A stretch of 64,000 nt of DNA from Eretmocerus hayati. Its lineage: Eukaryota > Arthropoda > Insecta > Hymenoptera > Aphelinidae. A program made the position numbers and the translations under genes. Positions 43,779 to 54,612 of the stretch are shown one piece after another. A model generated the notes under the pieces. The model had not been told where the DNA came from. It did not search any database and saw nothing but the letters and a program-made list of their open reading frames with translations. The stretch's first letter is position 1, and each line of letters begins with the position of its first letter. The stretch spans positions 63,374,454 to 63,438,453 of the forward strand of contig CM056742.1 of assembly GCA_029851415.1 (NCBI GenBank), in the 5' to 3' direction.

Positions 43779-44048
43779 ATGAGTATCGACATATTCGGAA
43801 CCAAGAAAAGCATTGAAGGTACCACCGGGGATCGTGGTCCTCCAGGTATTGGATTCAAGCTTACTCTCGGCAGCCAGTATGATATAGATTATGAACGACC
43901 CTGTTATATTGCAGGACCGAGGGATATGAATGACGCAGTCAACTTATTAACGTTATTCCGAATGTTGCGCAATGAAGTGCAAAAAGTCAGAGTACAACTG
44001 CAGGAGTTACGTGATGACTTCGAGCGAACCAAAACTGCTCCCAGATAA
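43779..44048 (+). CDS. Small collagen-like Polinton protein (89 residues)
   Basis: An uninterrupted ORF from ATG 43779. It has a short Gly-Pro segment (GTTGDRGPPGIGFKL) near residue 20 and a helical C-terminus (RMLRNEVQKVRVQLQELRDD) that could form a coiled coil. It lies between the accessory gene and the integrase. The shape, a stalk plus coiled coil, would suit a fibre-like or oligomerising protein, but the function is unknown to me. Confidence 0.55.
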   Translation: MSIDIFGTKKSIEGTTGDRGPPGIGFKLTLGSQYDIDYERPCYIAGPRDMNDAVNLLTLFRMLRNEVQKVRVQLQELRDDFERTKTAPR

Positions 44049-44091
44049 ATGGTGCTATCATATGGGTAGATCAGTGACTCATGTATGAACT

Positions 44092-44410
44092 ATGGAACAA
44101 GTAGTGAGAGAACTGCATAAGCCCGCTCGACGTAACTATCGACGTAGAAAGTTTGTCATGCGTAGCATGAACGAGACGTAGCGAGCTGATTTAGTTGGAA
44201 TGCTACCTTATGCTGAAGAGAATAAAGGTTACAACTATCCCTCGACCATCATTCATGTATTCTCTAAGTATGCATGGGCTGTGCCTGTGAAAGAAAATAC
44301 TGGATCTGATGTGACAGCTGCAATGCGATCAGCATTTTGTCAAAGTCAAGCACCGAAGAATCTGCAAACAGACAATGAGAAGAAATTCTACAACGAGAAC
44401 GACATCAAAC
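44092..44410 (+). pseudogene. Polinton retroviral-type integrase fragment
   Basis: From ATG 44092 the frame runs through PARRNYRRRKFVMRSM, then TAG at 44179-44181, then the integrase core: ADLVGM (first catalytic Asp), IIHVFSKYAWAVPVKEN, and LQTDNEKKFYN (second catalytic Asp). The third catalytic Glu is missing because homology ends at about 44410, where another sequence begins. The integrase inserts Polinton DNA. This copy is truncated and has an in-frame stop. Confidence 0.85.
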
Positions 44411-44488
44411 ATGGTACGTCTTTATTGTCTATACTGGAAGGATATGTGTCTATGATCAATATAAGAACTTGTCACAAATCGTTAGAAC

Positions 44489-46208
44489 TTAAGGTCTCTC
44501 TAGCTGACTCAGGAAAGCCGGGATTTGCTTATCGTCTAAAAATTGTTCCCTCCAAGAATGAGAGGCCCGGATGCTATTCAGAGCAGGTACCTTTTTCCAT
44601 TCGGCAAGTTTCTTTGACCGAAATCTAACCAAGTCAGCAGTATCAATCCCAAGGAGAACTATCCCAGGAGTAAACTTTGCAACTTTTTTAACGAGAGATT
44701 CCGCATCGTTGATGGCATCAAAATGCGATTGCCTGAAATTATGCACGGTCGGTTGGTGCTTTACTATCCCACCGATTCTATCGCAAGCACCTTTGCCGTG
44801 ACCCATTGCTGAGAAAACTCACGACTTCTTCTACAACGAGTGGGAAAACTCCCATGCTTTGAACCAGTCCTCGAAATGTGCAGCAGCTCCATCCAAAATT
44901 ATGATCGATTAATCAACAGACTCAAAATCTGGATCTCTCCTCGAGTGGGACTGGATCTTCTCAATTGCGAATAATGCGTGGGCTGTATCGTGATTCACAT
45001 TGTCACTCGTGACTGCAAAGCTCATCGTTTTCCCTCGATAACAGCACACTGCTGTGAATATTGAAATCTGTTTGGATTCCAATAATTACTCTGAACCGCG
45101 TCTTATAATGTAATGATCCAATTTTGTGCAAATCATGCAAGACCACCAATTTCAGGTTTTCGAAAGTCATCTCCTTATATAGTTTGAGAGCTTCTTATTG
45201 ATTCTTTTCTCATGTACGCGTGAGGTTTATACTTAACAACCGATTCAGCCAACTCTTGTATGAGTACTGCAAGAGTAGGACATATCTTTTTCAGTTCACT
45301 TTATTCCAGATGACGAACTCAATTTGATCAGTGATGTCGTTGTTGTCGATCCCAATAGAACGAGGCGTCACCCCTGGTAATCCAGGACACCTCTCACAAT
45401 CCTCGAGTTTACATTATTCACTTTCTCTTTCACACATTGATAATTTTACACTCTATCTTCTAGAGTCTTCCTGTCGTCGCCATGAATATTCTGCAATTTG
45501 CACAGTTTATCTAACAGAAGATCAACATTTGCACAGGAAATACAAAAACATACTCCTTTGGGAGGATTGACGATGACATGATTTGATCTTACCGGATAAA
45601 ACATTGTTCTTCTGATGTTCACCAATGGATTTCCATGGCAGAAGATTCTCTAGATCTCTCCAACACTTCGAGTCATGAATCTTTTGACTCCTTCCACTTT
45701 TGAACCGTTCTCGCACACATTTTGTACGTCAGATCTGTTGATTTTCGACGAAAACAAATAAGTCGTCATCTAGGAAATATTGCAAGGCCACTGCTTTTTC
45801 ATATTCATTGACTCGTTGACCAGTGGAAGGTCTTCGGGTAGTGTAGATTCTTGTCGAATTTTTTAATTTCCGTGACTCGTCGATGACGTATTTTGTGACT
45901 TCGGGAAACGTCGCGAATATCTCGGTCTTCCTGTGTACATCAGGTAGGAAAGTCGGTGATCGATCCTGCTCAGCTGTATTTGCGCGATTTGATAACGCCA
46001 ATGGAAGATTCCGGACCCAATCTTCGCATCGGTCGCACTGCGTTTGAGAAATCTGTATATCACAAATTTTCGATAATTTTCCACTCGTTCGTTCTGCATA
46101 ATAATCGACTATCTGTTTCCCTCTCCTAGCTGCATAATCCACTCCTAGAGCCCTTTGGATCCGAACCAGCAAGACAACAGTTTCAAACTTTGCAATAATC
46201 TCATTCAT
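44489..46208 (-). pseudogene. Unidentified decayed gene, transposon-like
   Basis: Minus-strand frames at 45729-46208 (CDIQISQTQCDRCEDW), 45522-45716, 44810-45060 (SFAVTSDNVNHDTAHALFAI, and IIILDGAAAHFEDW) and 44489-44806 (GHGKGACDRIGGIVK) look like parts of one protein of about 550 residues, broken by stops and frameshifts. The string HGKGACD-GGIVK is one I associate with uncharacterised repeated proteins of arthropods and cnidarians that behave like transposon genes. I cannot name the family. Composition and decay resemble the neighbouring mobile DNA. Confidence 0.45.
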
Positions 46209-48104
46209 TGCTTCACGTTAAAATTTGCTTTCGAGAATGGGGATTGTCAGATCCTTGTACATCACCATCACCAGGACTACGGGTCCGCCTGTCAGAGACT
46301 GTGGAATCATGTTGCCGATGAGTATGATCGCATGTGTCCTTGTACATGGGAGACAAATTATTTTTCGATGATTCATCACCGAAAATAATCCATAGTGCAC
46401 CTGCCAGTCTTGAAGAGTAAACCGAACTCACTTCTCCCTAATTGTTGTGTTATCGAATCCTGCCAAAAAAATTGTCAGCAAGATTGAAGACGATGTTATG
46501 GAGGAATCGAATTTTTAGTGTTATCCGTAAAATATCCATTTTCAAGGAATTTTTGGCCTATATCGGCCTACTAATGGTGGTTTTCCATTCATTCTATGGA
46601 ATATGATCATGCTGAAAATTTGCACATCTCTCGTATGAAGAGGGTTAGGGTGAAACAAAAAATACGTATCTCGTTATTTTGACCGTAGAATCATATATTC
46701 CAGAGCAGGGAAGATCCGTTTCATCAACTTTTTTGGCTGCCCGATCTCAACTGGATTGAGTCACGATCTAGTTGTATTTTCGATATTCTAGATTTATCTT
46801 GGTTCTTTAGCTCTCGAATTTATCTTCCAAAGTATTTCATGCTAAGTGCCGTATAGTCAGAGTCCACGAACTGAGAGTAAGGGAAGTCCCAGTCCACAAA
46901 GCGTCCTGGAAAGGCCAAAACTTGACCCAATTTTCGGTATTTCTGACCTTTTTTAACAGCTCGTATAGAATCGGGATCCGAAAAACACAACCAAATAATT
47001 GTTGAGCTCCTGAATAGACATCTGAGGAAACATTTTCTCATAGGTTTGGAGTAGATGGAAAAGAAACTATTTCCTTGGATTGACCCAGAAGTTTAACGAT
47101 TTCACAAAAATGATCAACTTGAATCGTCTGTAGCTCAGACGGAAAAAAGGTAATGACACGTTCAAGGAGAGGAAATGAGATGTTCTCTCAAGACCTTCAA
47201 GTTTGTTATCATGGGAAGTTTCCCTACGAGGCTTCCATTTTGACCTATACGCTCCCAAAGATGGTGCAAAATCGTACTTTTGGGCCTTCTTTGAAGGGAT
47301 TGTGGGACCTATCAGATAGCAGTTAGTTCTCCGGACCGGTCAATTCCTCCTTCGAAGGTGTACGTCTCAAAGGGAAAAATGTACCCCAAAAGGCTGGAGA
47401 AGATGCATTTGGGTCCGAGCTACGAATTTTCAAAAATAGCGGAAAATATGCGAAAATCTGGCCGAAGATGGGACTTTGAAAATTCGCAGGGCCCGCCAAG
47501 GGTCCCGAATGAATCTGAAAAACAAATTGTCAACCATATTCAAGGAGTACAGAAAAATGTTTGGGACATTTTTAAATTATGTCGATTTTCAAAATGTTCA
47601 CCTTGCTCCAGAATGACCCTTATATATTCGGAGAATTTCATGAAATGGAATCACTTGAATATCCTCGTGAGCCAAAACTACGGAGTTTGCCCGCACAATC
47701 TGCGCCTTCGCAGTACTGCAGTACGCATGTTGGTGCCTCTAAGGATTGAGTTTCAATCATCTAAAGAAATTGAGGCGATCGAGGATCAATATACGAAGAG
47801 ACAGAACAAAAACTCCCAGATTTCGAAATAAATTAGACAAACTAGATGAGAACAAAGAAAATACACCCAGGTACGATTTTACCTAGAGGTGAAGAAGGCG
47901 CATTCAGTATGAGCAGTGAAAATAGCAGTAGTCGTGATATTAGAAATAGGATAGTAGATGCAGTAGTACTAGTTATATCGGGAGGAACATTAGTGGTATA
48001 GGCTCATATTAGGAAAGGGCATAACTTGAGTTCAAACCGGGCATAATTACGGTCCAAACAAGGCATAGGTGAGGTCCTAACAGTATATAGGATATATACA
48101 CGAT
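46209..48104. other. Unassigned region
   Basis: No supported gene. The longest plus-strand ORF (47358-47831, 157 residues) shows no recognisable motif and is probably chance. Confidence 0.45.
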
Positions 48105-51100
48105 ATATATATGAGTCATTTTGGAGCATTTCGACCAGAAGCGCAACCAGGAGGGTCTGGGAAGAATCCCAAAAAATTTTTTCCATTGATACTATGCTTA
48201 AAAAGTATAAAGAATTTTTTTTTGGGATTTTCCGAAGCCCTCCACGGGCCCTAGGGCCCACAGAAGGTCAATTTTAGGCTCTTTTTTGGCCTATTCCTGG
48301 AGAATCATAGCTCCGAATAGACTCAATCTTTTTTTACGTACTTGGGCGCAATTTCTTTGTTAAGACTAGCACTTTTGAGAAAGAATAGTCCGGAATCAAT
48401 CATGCAGCCTAGTAACTTCTAGGAGCTATTTGCTGAGAGCAGATTTCAGCGATTTTTGGTCCTGCTTCAAAGCGATCTAGCTCCTACTAGACATGTGATA
48501 ATCGACTTCTGCAGGTGGTCATTTTGAAGGTCTTCAAAAAACCTACAATTCGACCACCTGTAGAAGTCGATTATCGTACTTTTTATAGGAGCTATAGCCG
48601 ATACAAGCTGAGCAGTTTTGTAAAATTGCAAAACTTCGAGCTCAATTAAAAAAAATCGTTTTTCTTCTTTCGACCCCAAACCTATGCGGATATGTTTTTC
48701 GGTACAAATTCCATCAATTAGAACAATAATCTCGGTGGGCCATTCAATTCTCGATCTTATGCAGCCAATTCAAAACACCCTCTTTTGACTTTCTGCTTAA
48801 AATGTCAACATATGGTTGGCTCGCATATGCTTCCATCTGAGTTGTTGTGCACCAATCTGGGTGGAATTACTCCCCAAACTACCACCGAATATGTATGAGA
48901 ACTTCTGGAGGCGATCCTCAAGCAAGAAGCGAGCTGGAGGCTCGAACCATCAGATCCGAGATGTGCATTATTTCGTATATTTTGGGGCAGGCGAGCAAGG
49001 TCTCGATTCCTCGTGTTCTTGCCCACAAACGAGACAAGTCGCTAGAGTAGGGATACAAACATGTTTCTCCGACTCAAAATGACCATCTAAATACGATCCC
49101 GGGGTCAATTTGTGCCTAGAATATCATCTAATCCTCAAATGGCGTTAAACTGCGTATGACGTAGGCGGGAGGCACCGGGATAGGGAGTTGATGATATAGG
49201 GTATAGTCAGTCATTACTCATTTCCGTATAAAAGACACCGGAGGGGTATTCATCTTCTGCCTACGGTCTCTGTACAAACTCGCGGCACACCTTACGTAAG
49301 AATTACACGCACACACATGTTCTTCGTATGGACTGATTCGTGCAGCGTACCACATACTCGGAGTTTTCGCGATTAGGAGGTCGCACGAAGACGTGGTGCG
49401 GCCCCGCGAGGAAATATTACGAACGAGGTGATGTGACGGACTTGCGTCGCGAGACTCGAATGCATCTTACCCTAGCGGCGGGGCCTCATTCATACGCTTA
49501 AAGGCCATGCTAACTTTCGTTATTAGGTCATACGTTACATCAGTACAAAACGTAACATCGTGCTTCATTACAGCGTATGACCCTCTCAATGTATTACTAG
49601 GAAATAAAAATGGCGATGTGCGTAATGCGTACTTGAATTACCGTAACGCTGACAACAAATGAGCAACCGCATTACATTCGTACTTGTTGCTAACGCCCGT
49701 TCAAGTAACGGGCTGGCTAATTACACACACATGAACAGTAATTACGTCCCGCATTACATCAAGCGTGTAAGTCCGTTATAAGTAGTAATTCCATCTCGCA
49801 TTACATCGACACTACGCGCAACGGTATCGCGGATTACCTGCGCGCGACATGCATCTGCCGCTAGCTACATAGATATATTCGCACTACTATATACATATGG
49901 ATATCGAGGTACGCGTATTACATATATATTGCAAAGCTTGTCGAGCAACGGCCGCGGAAGGGAAAAAGAGAACGGTCGAGAAGGCAATAACGGAGCAGCG
50001 CGTGCTTCGGCCATTGCACACTTGGCGGGAAACTTTGCGTACCGTGGCACGATCGAGCATACTTAATTTTCCTTGAATAAAATCTTGCGCGGATTTTTTA
50101 TAAGTTTGAGAAAGGTTACGGATTCGATACATGATTGTTGAAAAAGAATTTTCAAAGAGTGAATGCCGAAAAAGAATCTTTATATAATTTTGTAAAAAAT
50201 CATGGGCAAGTCACGTGATAACAGGTTTTGCGCCTGTACTGCAAAATGACGATAATTTAGGGCTGAATTGAGGCCGGGATCATGCTTAGATGGTCATTTT
50301 GAGTCGAAAAGACATGTTTGGATCCCTGCTCTAGCCACTCGTCTCGTTTGTGGGCAAGAACACGAGGAATCGAGACCTTGCTCGCCTGCCCCAAAATATA
50401 CGAAATAATGCACATCTCGGACCTGATGGTTTGAGCCTCCAGCTCGCTTCTGGCTTGAGGATCGCCTCCAGAAGTTCTCATACATATTCGGTGGTAGTTT
50501 GGGGAGTAATTCCACCCAGATTGGTGCACAACAACTCAGATGGAAGCATATGCGAGCCAACCATATGTTGACATTTTAAGCAGAAAGTCAAAAAAGGGTG
50601 TTTCGAATTGGCTGGATAAGATCGAGAATTGACTGGCCCACCGAGATTATTGTTCTGATTGATGGCATTTGTATCGAAAAACATATCCGCACAGGTTTGG
50701 GGTCGAAAGAAGAAAAACGATTTTTTTAAATTGAGCTCGAAGTTTTGCATTTTTACAAAACTGCTCAACTTGTATCGGCTATAGCTCCTATAAAAAGTAC
50801 GATAATCGACTTCTACAGGTGGTCGAATTGTAGGTTTTTTGAAGACCTTCAAAATGACCACCTGCAGAAGTCGATTATCACATGTCTAGTAGGAGCTAGA
50901 TTGCTCTGAAGCAGGCCCAAAAATCGCTAAAATCTGCTCTCAGCAAATAGCTCCTAGACGTTACTAGGCTGCATTATTTATTCCGGATTATTCTTCTTTC
51001 AAAAGTGCTAGTCTTGATAAAGAAAATGCGCCTAAGTACGTAAAAAAAGCTGTAGTCTAGTCGGAGCTATGATTTTCCAGGCATAGGCCAAAAAAGGGCC

Positions 51101-51275
51101 TAAAATAGACCTTCTGTGGGCCCTAGGGCACGTGGAGGGCTTCGGAAAATTCCCAAAAAATTTTTTTGAACTTTTTAAACATAGTGTTCATGGAAAAAAT
51201 TTTTTGGGATTCTTCCCAGACCCCCTTGGTGACGCTTCTGGCCGAAATGTACGAAATGACTCATATTCATATATG
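48105..51275. mobile_element. Fold-back element, family F2-related copy 2
   Basis: The left arm (48105-49110) and right arm (50265-51275) are long inverted copies. Each arm carries an inner palindrome around CGACTTCTGCAGGTGGTC (48500-48580 and 50810-50875). Several strings are shared with the F2 copy at 17.7-18.3 kb. The centre (49110-50265) is unrelated and may be a later insertion. No transposase is visible. Confidence 0.78.
49111..50264. other. Centre of the F2-related palindrome
   Basis: No gene. A TATA-like box (GTATAAAAG, about 49227) with GGAGGGGTATT following, and a cluster of GTAAYGC/GCRTTAC motifs at 49500-49850, suggest the control region of another element. Confidence 0.4.
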
Positions 51276-51280
51276 ATGAA

Positions 51281-53150
51281 TTCCACGCTAAAGCGACCTA
51301 CGGAAAAGGGTCATCTCTCAGATGCTTTTTGAACCTTTTTCATTCGACTCTATGGCCCAAAATAGGAACTTCGGACCACCTATGGGGTCCAAAAAAAATT
51401 TCCCCTCTCCATTGTACGCACATCCGTCAACGGACCGAAAATTTATCCTGTAAGAATCGATGCTCTTTTATTCACGAAAATGGGAATATTCCGAGTTTTT
51501 GAACAGCTATCGATTTGCGGGTTGCGGCATCTGAAAGGGCATCAAAAAACTTATCGAAAATGTTGTCGGGAATTCCTTCTCTGTGATTTGGGGGCCTCCT
51601 GGAGGCAAAAGAGTGTTTTTCACTGAAATGTTGATTTCTCAAAAAGCCATTTTTTTCATTTTTTTCAAATCATATATTTGACGTGAAATTTTGCGTTCTT
51701 TTGACAAAAATGAGTTTCAGAGAAGTTTGGGGCGATCCAAGTGACTTGTGAGCCATTTTTTGAAAATTCGATTTTTTCGGTTTCAGAAAAAGGCGATTTT
51801 CTGCGCATGCGCACAAACGTAGACTTTCGGCGCCACTTTCAATGGAAAGCTGACAGAATTTCCTATAGAATGACTACCCGCAAAGTTGAAATTCATGCAC
51901 TGAAACGCGATCTGCAAGGATCAATTATGTCGAATCAAAATCACATGAAAATTCAGCCCATTGACGCCTTCGTGGCGCCTGGTGAGATGACACATTCACG
52001 AGATCTTCTCGGGACTCAATTTTGAGTACGAAATTGACCTGAAAATGATTCAGACCACATGGTTTCAACGTAAAATTGTATGAACTTTCAAAATATGCGA
52101 TGAAAAATCCCGTTTGAGGTGAACCCGAGGCGCTACATTCAATTTTTCGCAATCTTGAATGTGAAATATCGTATTTTCTGGCAAAAAATTGAGTGTAGCA
52201 CCTCGGGTTCGCCTCAAACAGGGTTTTTCATCGCATATTTTGAAAGTTCATACAATTTTACGTTGAAACCATGTGGTCCAAATTTTTTTCAGGTCAATTT
52301 CGTACTCAGAATTGAGTCCCGAGAAGATTTCGTGAATGTGTCATCTCAGCAGGCGCCATAAAGGCGTTAATGGGCTGAATTTTCATGTGATTTTGATTCG
52401 ACATAATCAACCCTTGCAGATCGCGTTTCAGTGCATGAATTTCAACTTTGCGGGTAGTCATTTTATAGGAAATTTTGTCAACTTTCCATTGGAAGTGGCG
52501 CCGAAAGTCTACGTTTGTGCGCATGCGCAGAAAATCGCCTTTTTCTAAAACCGAAAAAATCGAATTTTCAAAAAATGGCTCATAAGTCACTTGGATCGCC
52601 CCAAACTTCTCTGAAACTCATTTTTTTCAAAAGAACGCAAAATTTTACGTCAAATATATGATTTTAAAAAAATAAAAAAAATGGCTTTGTAGCGTCCCGC
52701 CATCCCCGGGTGACCCGATTACCCAAAGAAGTTGTGAATTGGGGGGGATGGCGGGACGCCACAGCTTTTTGAGAAATCAACATTTTAGTGAGAAACACTC
52801 TTTTGCCTCCAGGAGGCCCCCAAATCACAGAGAAGGAATTTCCGACAACATTTTTGATAGGTTTTTTGATGCCCTTTCAGATGCAGCAACCCGCAAATCA
52901 ATAGCTGTTCAAAAACTCGAAATATTCCCATTTTCGTGAATAAAAGAGAATCGATTTTCACAGGATAAATTTTCGGTGTGTTGACGGATAAGCGTGCAAT
53001 GGAGAGGAGAAACTTTTTTTGGGCCCCATACGTGGTCCGAAGTTCCTTTTTTGGGCCATAGAATCGAATGAAAAAGGTTAAAAAAGAATCTGAGAGATGA
53101 CCCTTTTTCGTAGGTCGCTTTGGCGTGGAATTCATCATATATCATAATGC
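51281..53150. mobile_element. Near-complete palindrome (fold-back element), F3-related
   Basis: The two halves are inverted copies around a centre near 52165, with arms of about 900 bp. Features shared by both arms include TGCGCATGCGC, GGGGGCCTCCTGGAGGC and CATATTTTGAAAGTTCATAC. The arms have diverged slightly, and the right one carries a 76-bp insertion. Similarity to the 22.8-kb F3 element is visible in the inner arm. No ORF of its own is convincing. Confidence 0.82.
52688..52763. mobile_element. 76-bp mini-element with 20-bp terminal inverted repeats
   Basis: Both ends read TGTRGCGTCCCGCCATCCCC inward. GCTT flanks both sides (52684-52687 and 52764-52767). The uninterrupted sequence is present in the opposite arm of the host palindrome at about 51640, which shows the site before insertion. 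TG...CA ends with a 4-bp duplication could mean a tiny solo LTR or an unusual MITE. Confidence 0.8.
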
Positions 53151-53164
53151 AATGATTTTGAAAA

Positions 53165-53545
53165 AATATTAAAAATTCGCTCTCATGTAAGCCCTCAAGC
53201 ATAATCGGATGTTAACATTTGAAGAGAATAGGAACTGGTATCCACGTTTCTGTCATAGATGAAGAGTATTCAGTTGACGTCCAGCTCCACGGATTCAATG
53301 ATTTTAAGATATCAAAATGGTAAAAGCGCGGGTCGATTGGTGAAAACTACTCTTGATGGATCAAGTCTACTACCCACGCTTTTACCATTCTGATATCTTG
53401 GAATCATCGAATTCGTGAAGCTGGACGTCAACTGACTTACTCTTTGTTCATGACAGGAACGTAGATAACGGTTTTCATTTTCTTCAAACTTTGACATGCT
53501 ATCATGCTTAATGGTTCGCATAAGTGCGAATTTTCAAAAAATGTC
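53165..53545. repeat. Smaller palindrome next to the F3-related element
   Basis: Inverted arms of about 180 bp include TCAGTTGACGTCCAGCT and ATGGTAAAAGCG; the loop lies at about 53335-53375. No coding capacity. Confidence 0.75.
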
Positions 53546-54113
53546 CTAAGATCATTTTATTCTCTCAATTTCAGTTCACTCCTAATCACTTGGAATATAG
53601 AACATGAATGAAGGATATCGATATTAGCCAGAACCTTGAGATATCATTCTTAAGGATCCTTGGGTATTCATTTTTGCTCAAGCGCTTCAGAATGCAAACT
53701 GATATAATGTAGAATAAATCAGTCAACTACGGTTGACCAGAAATAATCCCTCGTCTCATGTTGAGCATACCGATAATTCTGATTTGATTCACAAGCTATA
53801 GTCGAATCACATTTGAGAGGCTGTGTTCCCCTCAATACTAGAATATGAAGATATCCAATGGGATATTAATGCATCATCAAGATATCTCTCCCTGTGACGA
53901 TCATATGATACATCACATGCCAAAAGCTCGAGCATGGATGATCATATTCCTGAATCAGTAGAGTGGAATTTATTAGAAATGGAAAGAATCTTGAGCCCAA
54001 TATAACATGGTATGCTACACTTCAATGACTGGATCCATGAAGAACTCAACCAAAAGAGACTGTTGACTCTCTCACGGCGTGCCTTAACCGGTTTTTAATG
54101 AAATTCTTAGCTT
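53546..54113. other. Unassigned spacer
   Basis: No gene or repeat I can support. The bases TT at 54112-54113 match TT after the CACTA element (60716-60717). Confidence 0.45.
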
Positions 54114-54129
54114 CCCTGGTAGAAAATCA

Positions 54130-54360
54130 AAAGATATTTCTGCCAGATACTGGCCACTTGTATGCTGTGTCTGGCCATAAACTGGCCAGACACTTCTGGC
54201 CAATTTCTGGCCAGAATGAAACGCTAATATCCTTGATAAATGTTGAGCAGATCTGGTCTGAATAAAATGTTTGGATTATGGCCAATAACTGGCCATATTG
54301 CCATAAACAAACTGTCCAGGTTTTGATTGGATGTTCAGTTTCTGGGCTGAGACTGCCAAG
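54130..54360. repeat. Left subterminal TGGCCA cluster
   Basis: Several TGGCCA or CTGGCCAG motifs in both orientations occur between 54150 and 54300. They match the cluster at the other end and are probable transposase-binding sites. Confidence 0.8.
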
Positions 54361-54612
54361 AAACTGAGCAGAATGAAAGCATTTAGTAGTCATGGATTGA
54401 AATTACTGTAAAATTATTATATTCATATAAATATTATGATATAAATATTACATATCATATATGTGCTACAGGTGCATGTGACAAGCAATTGAATAGTACA
54501 ATGTTTTATCAAATCGGTGTCTATGGAATTGCAATAAGATTATTTTTCATAAGCTGCTTACATTAAAAATACAGTAGTGGATCATGAACAGTATAAGAAT
54601 AAATGTCATTAA

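Larger units (their letters stand above)
35471..44410. mobile_element. Polinton/Maverick (adintovirus-like) remnant
   Basis: The block holds genes recognisable as Polinton-type: major capsid, small basic ORF, minor-capsid-like protein and adenovirus-type protease (all minus), PLA2-domain protein (minus), FtsK/HerA-type packaging ATPase, an accessory gene, a collagen-like small protein and a retroviral-type integrase (plus). No family-B DNA polymerase gene and no terminal inverted repeats were found. A 247-bp MITE sits in the capsid gene and a 2.95-kb TIR element in the accessory gene. Most genes are broken. It is an old, incomplete endogenous copy. Confidence 0.85.

Noticed and set aside
47358..47831. 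157-residue plus-strand ORF
   Set aside because: No motif, no domain-like composition and no neighbour that would explain it; treated as chance.
44411..48104. Polinton DNA polymerase gene
   Set aside because: Looked for family-B polymerase motifs in the segment next to the integrase and found none; the genes there are unrelated.
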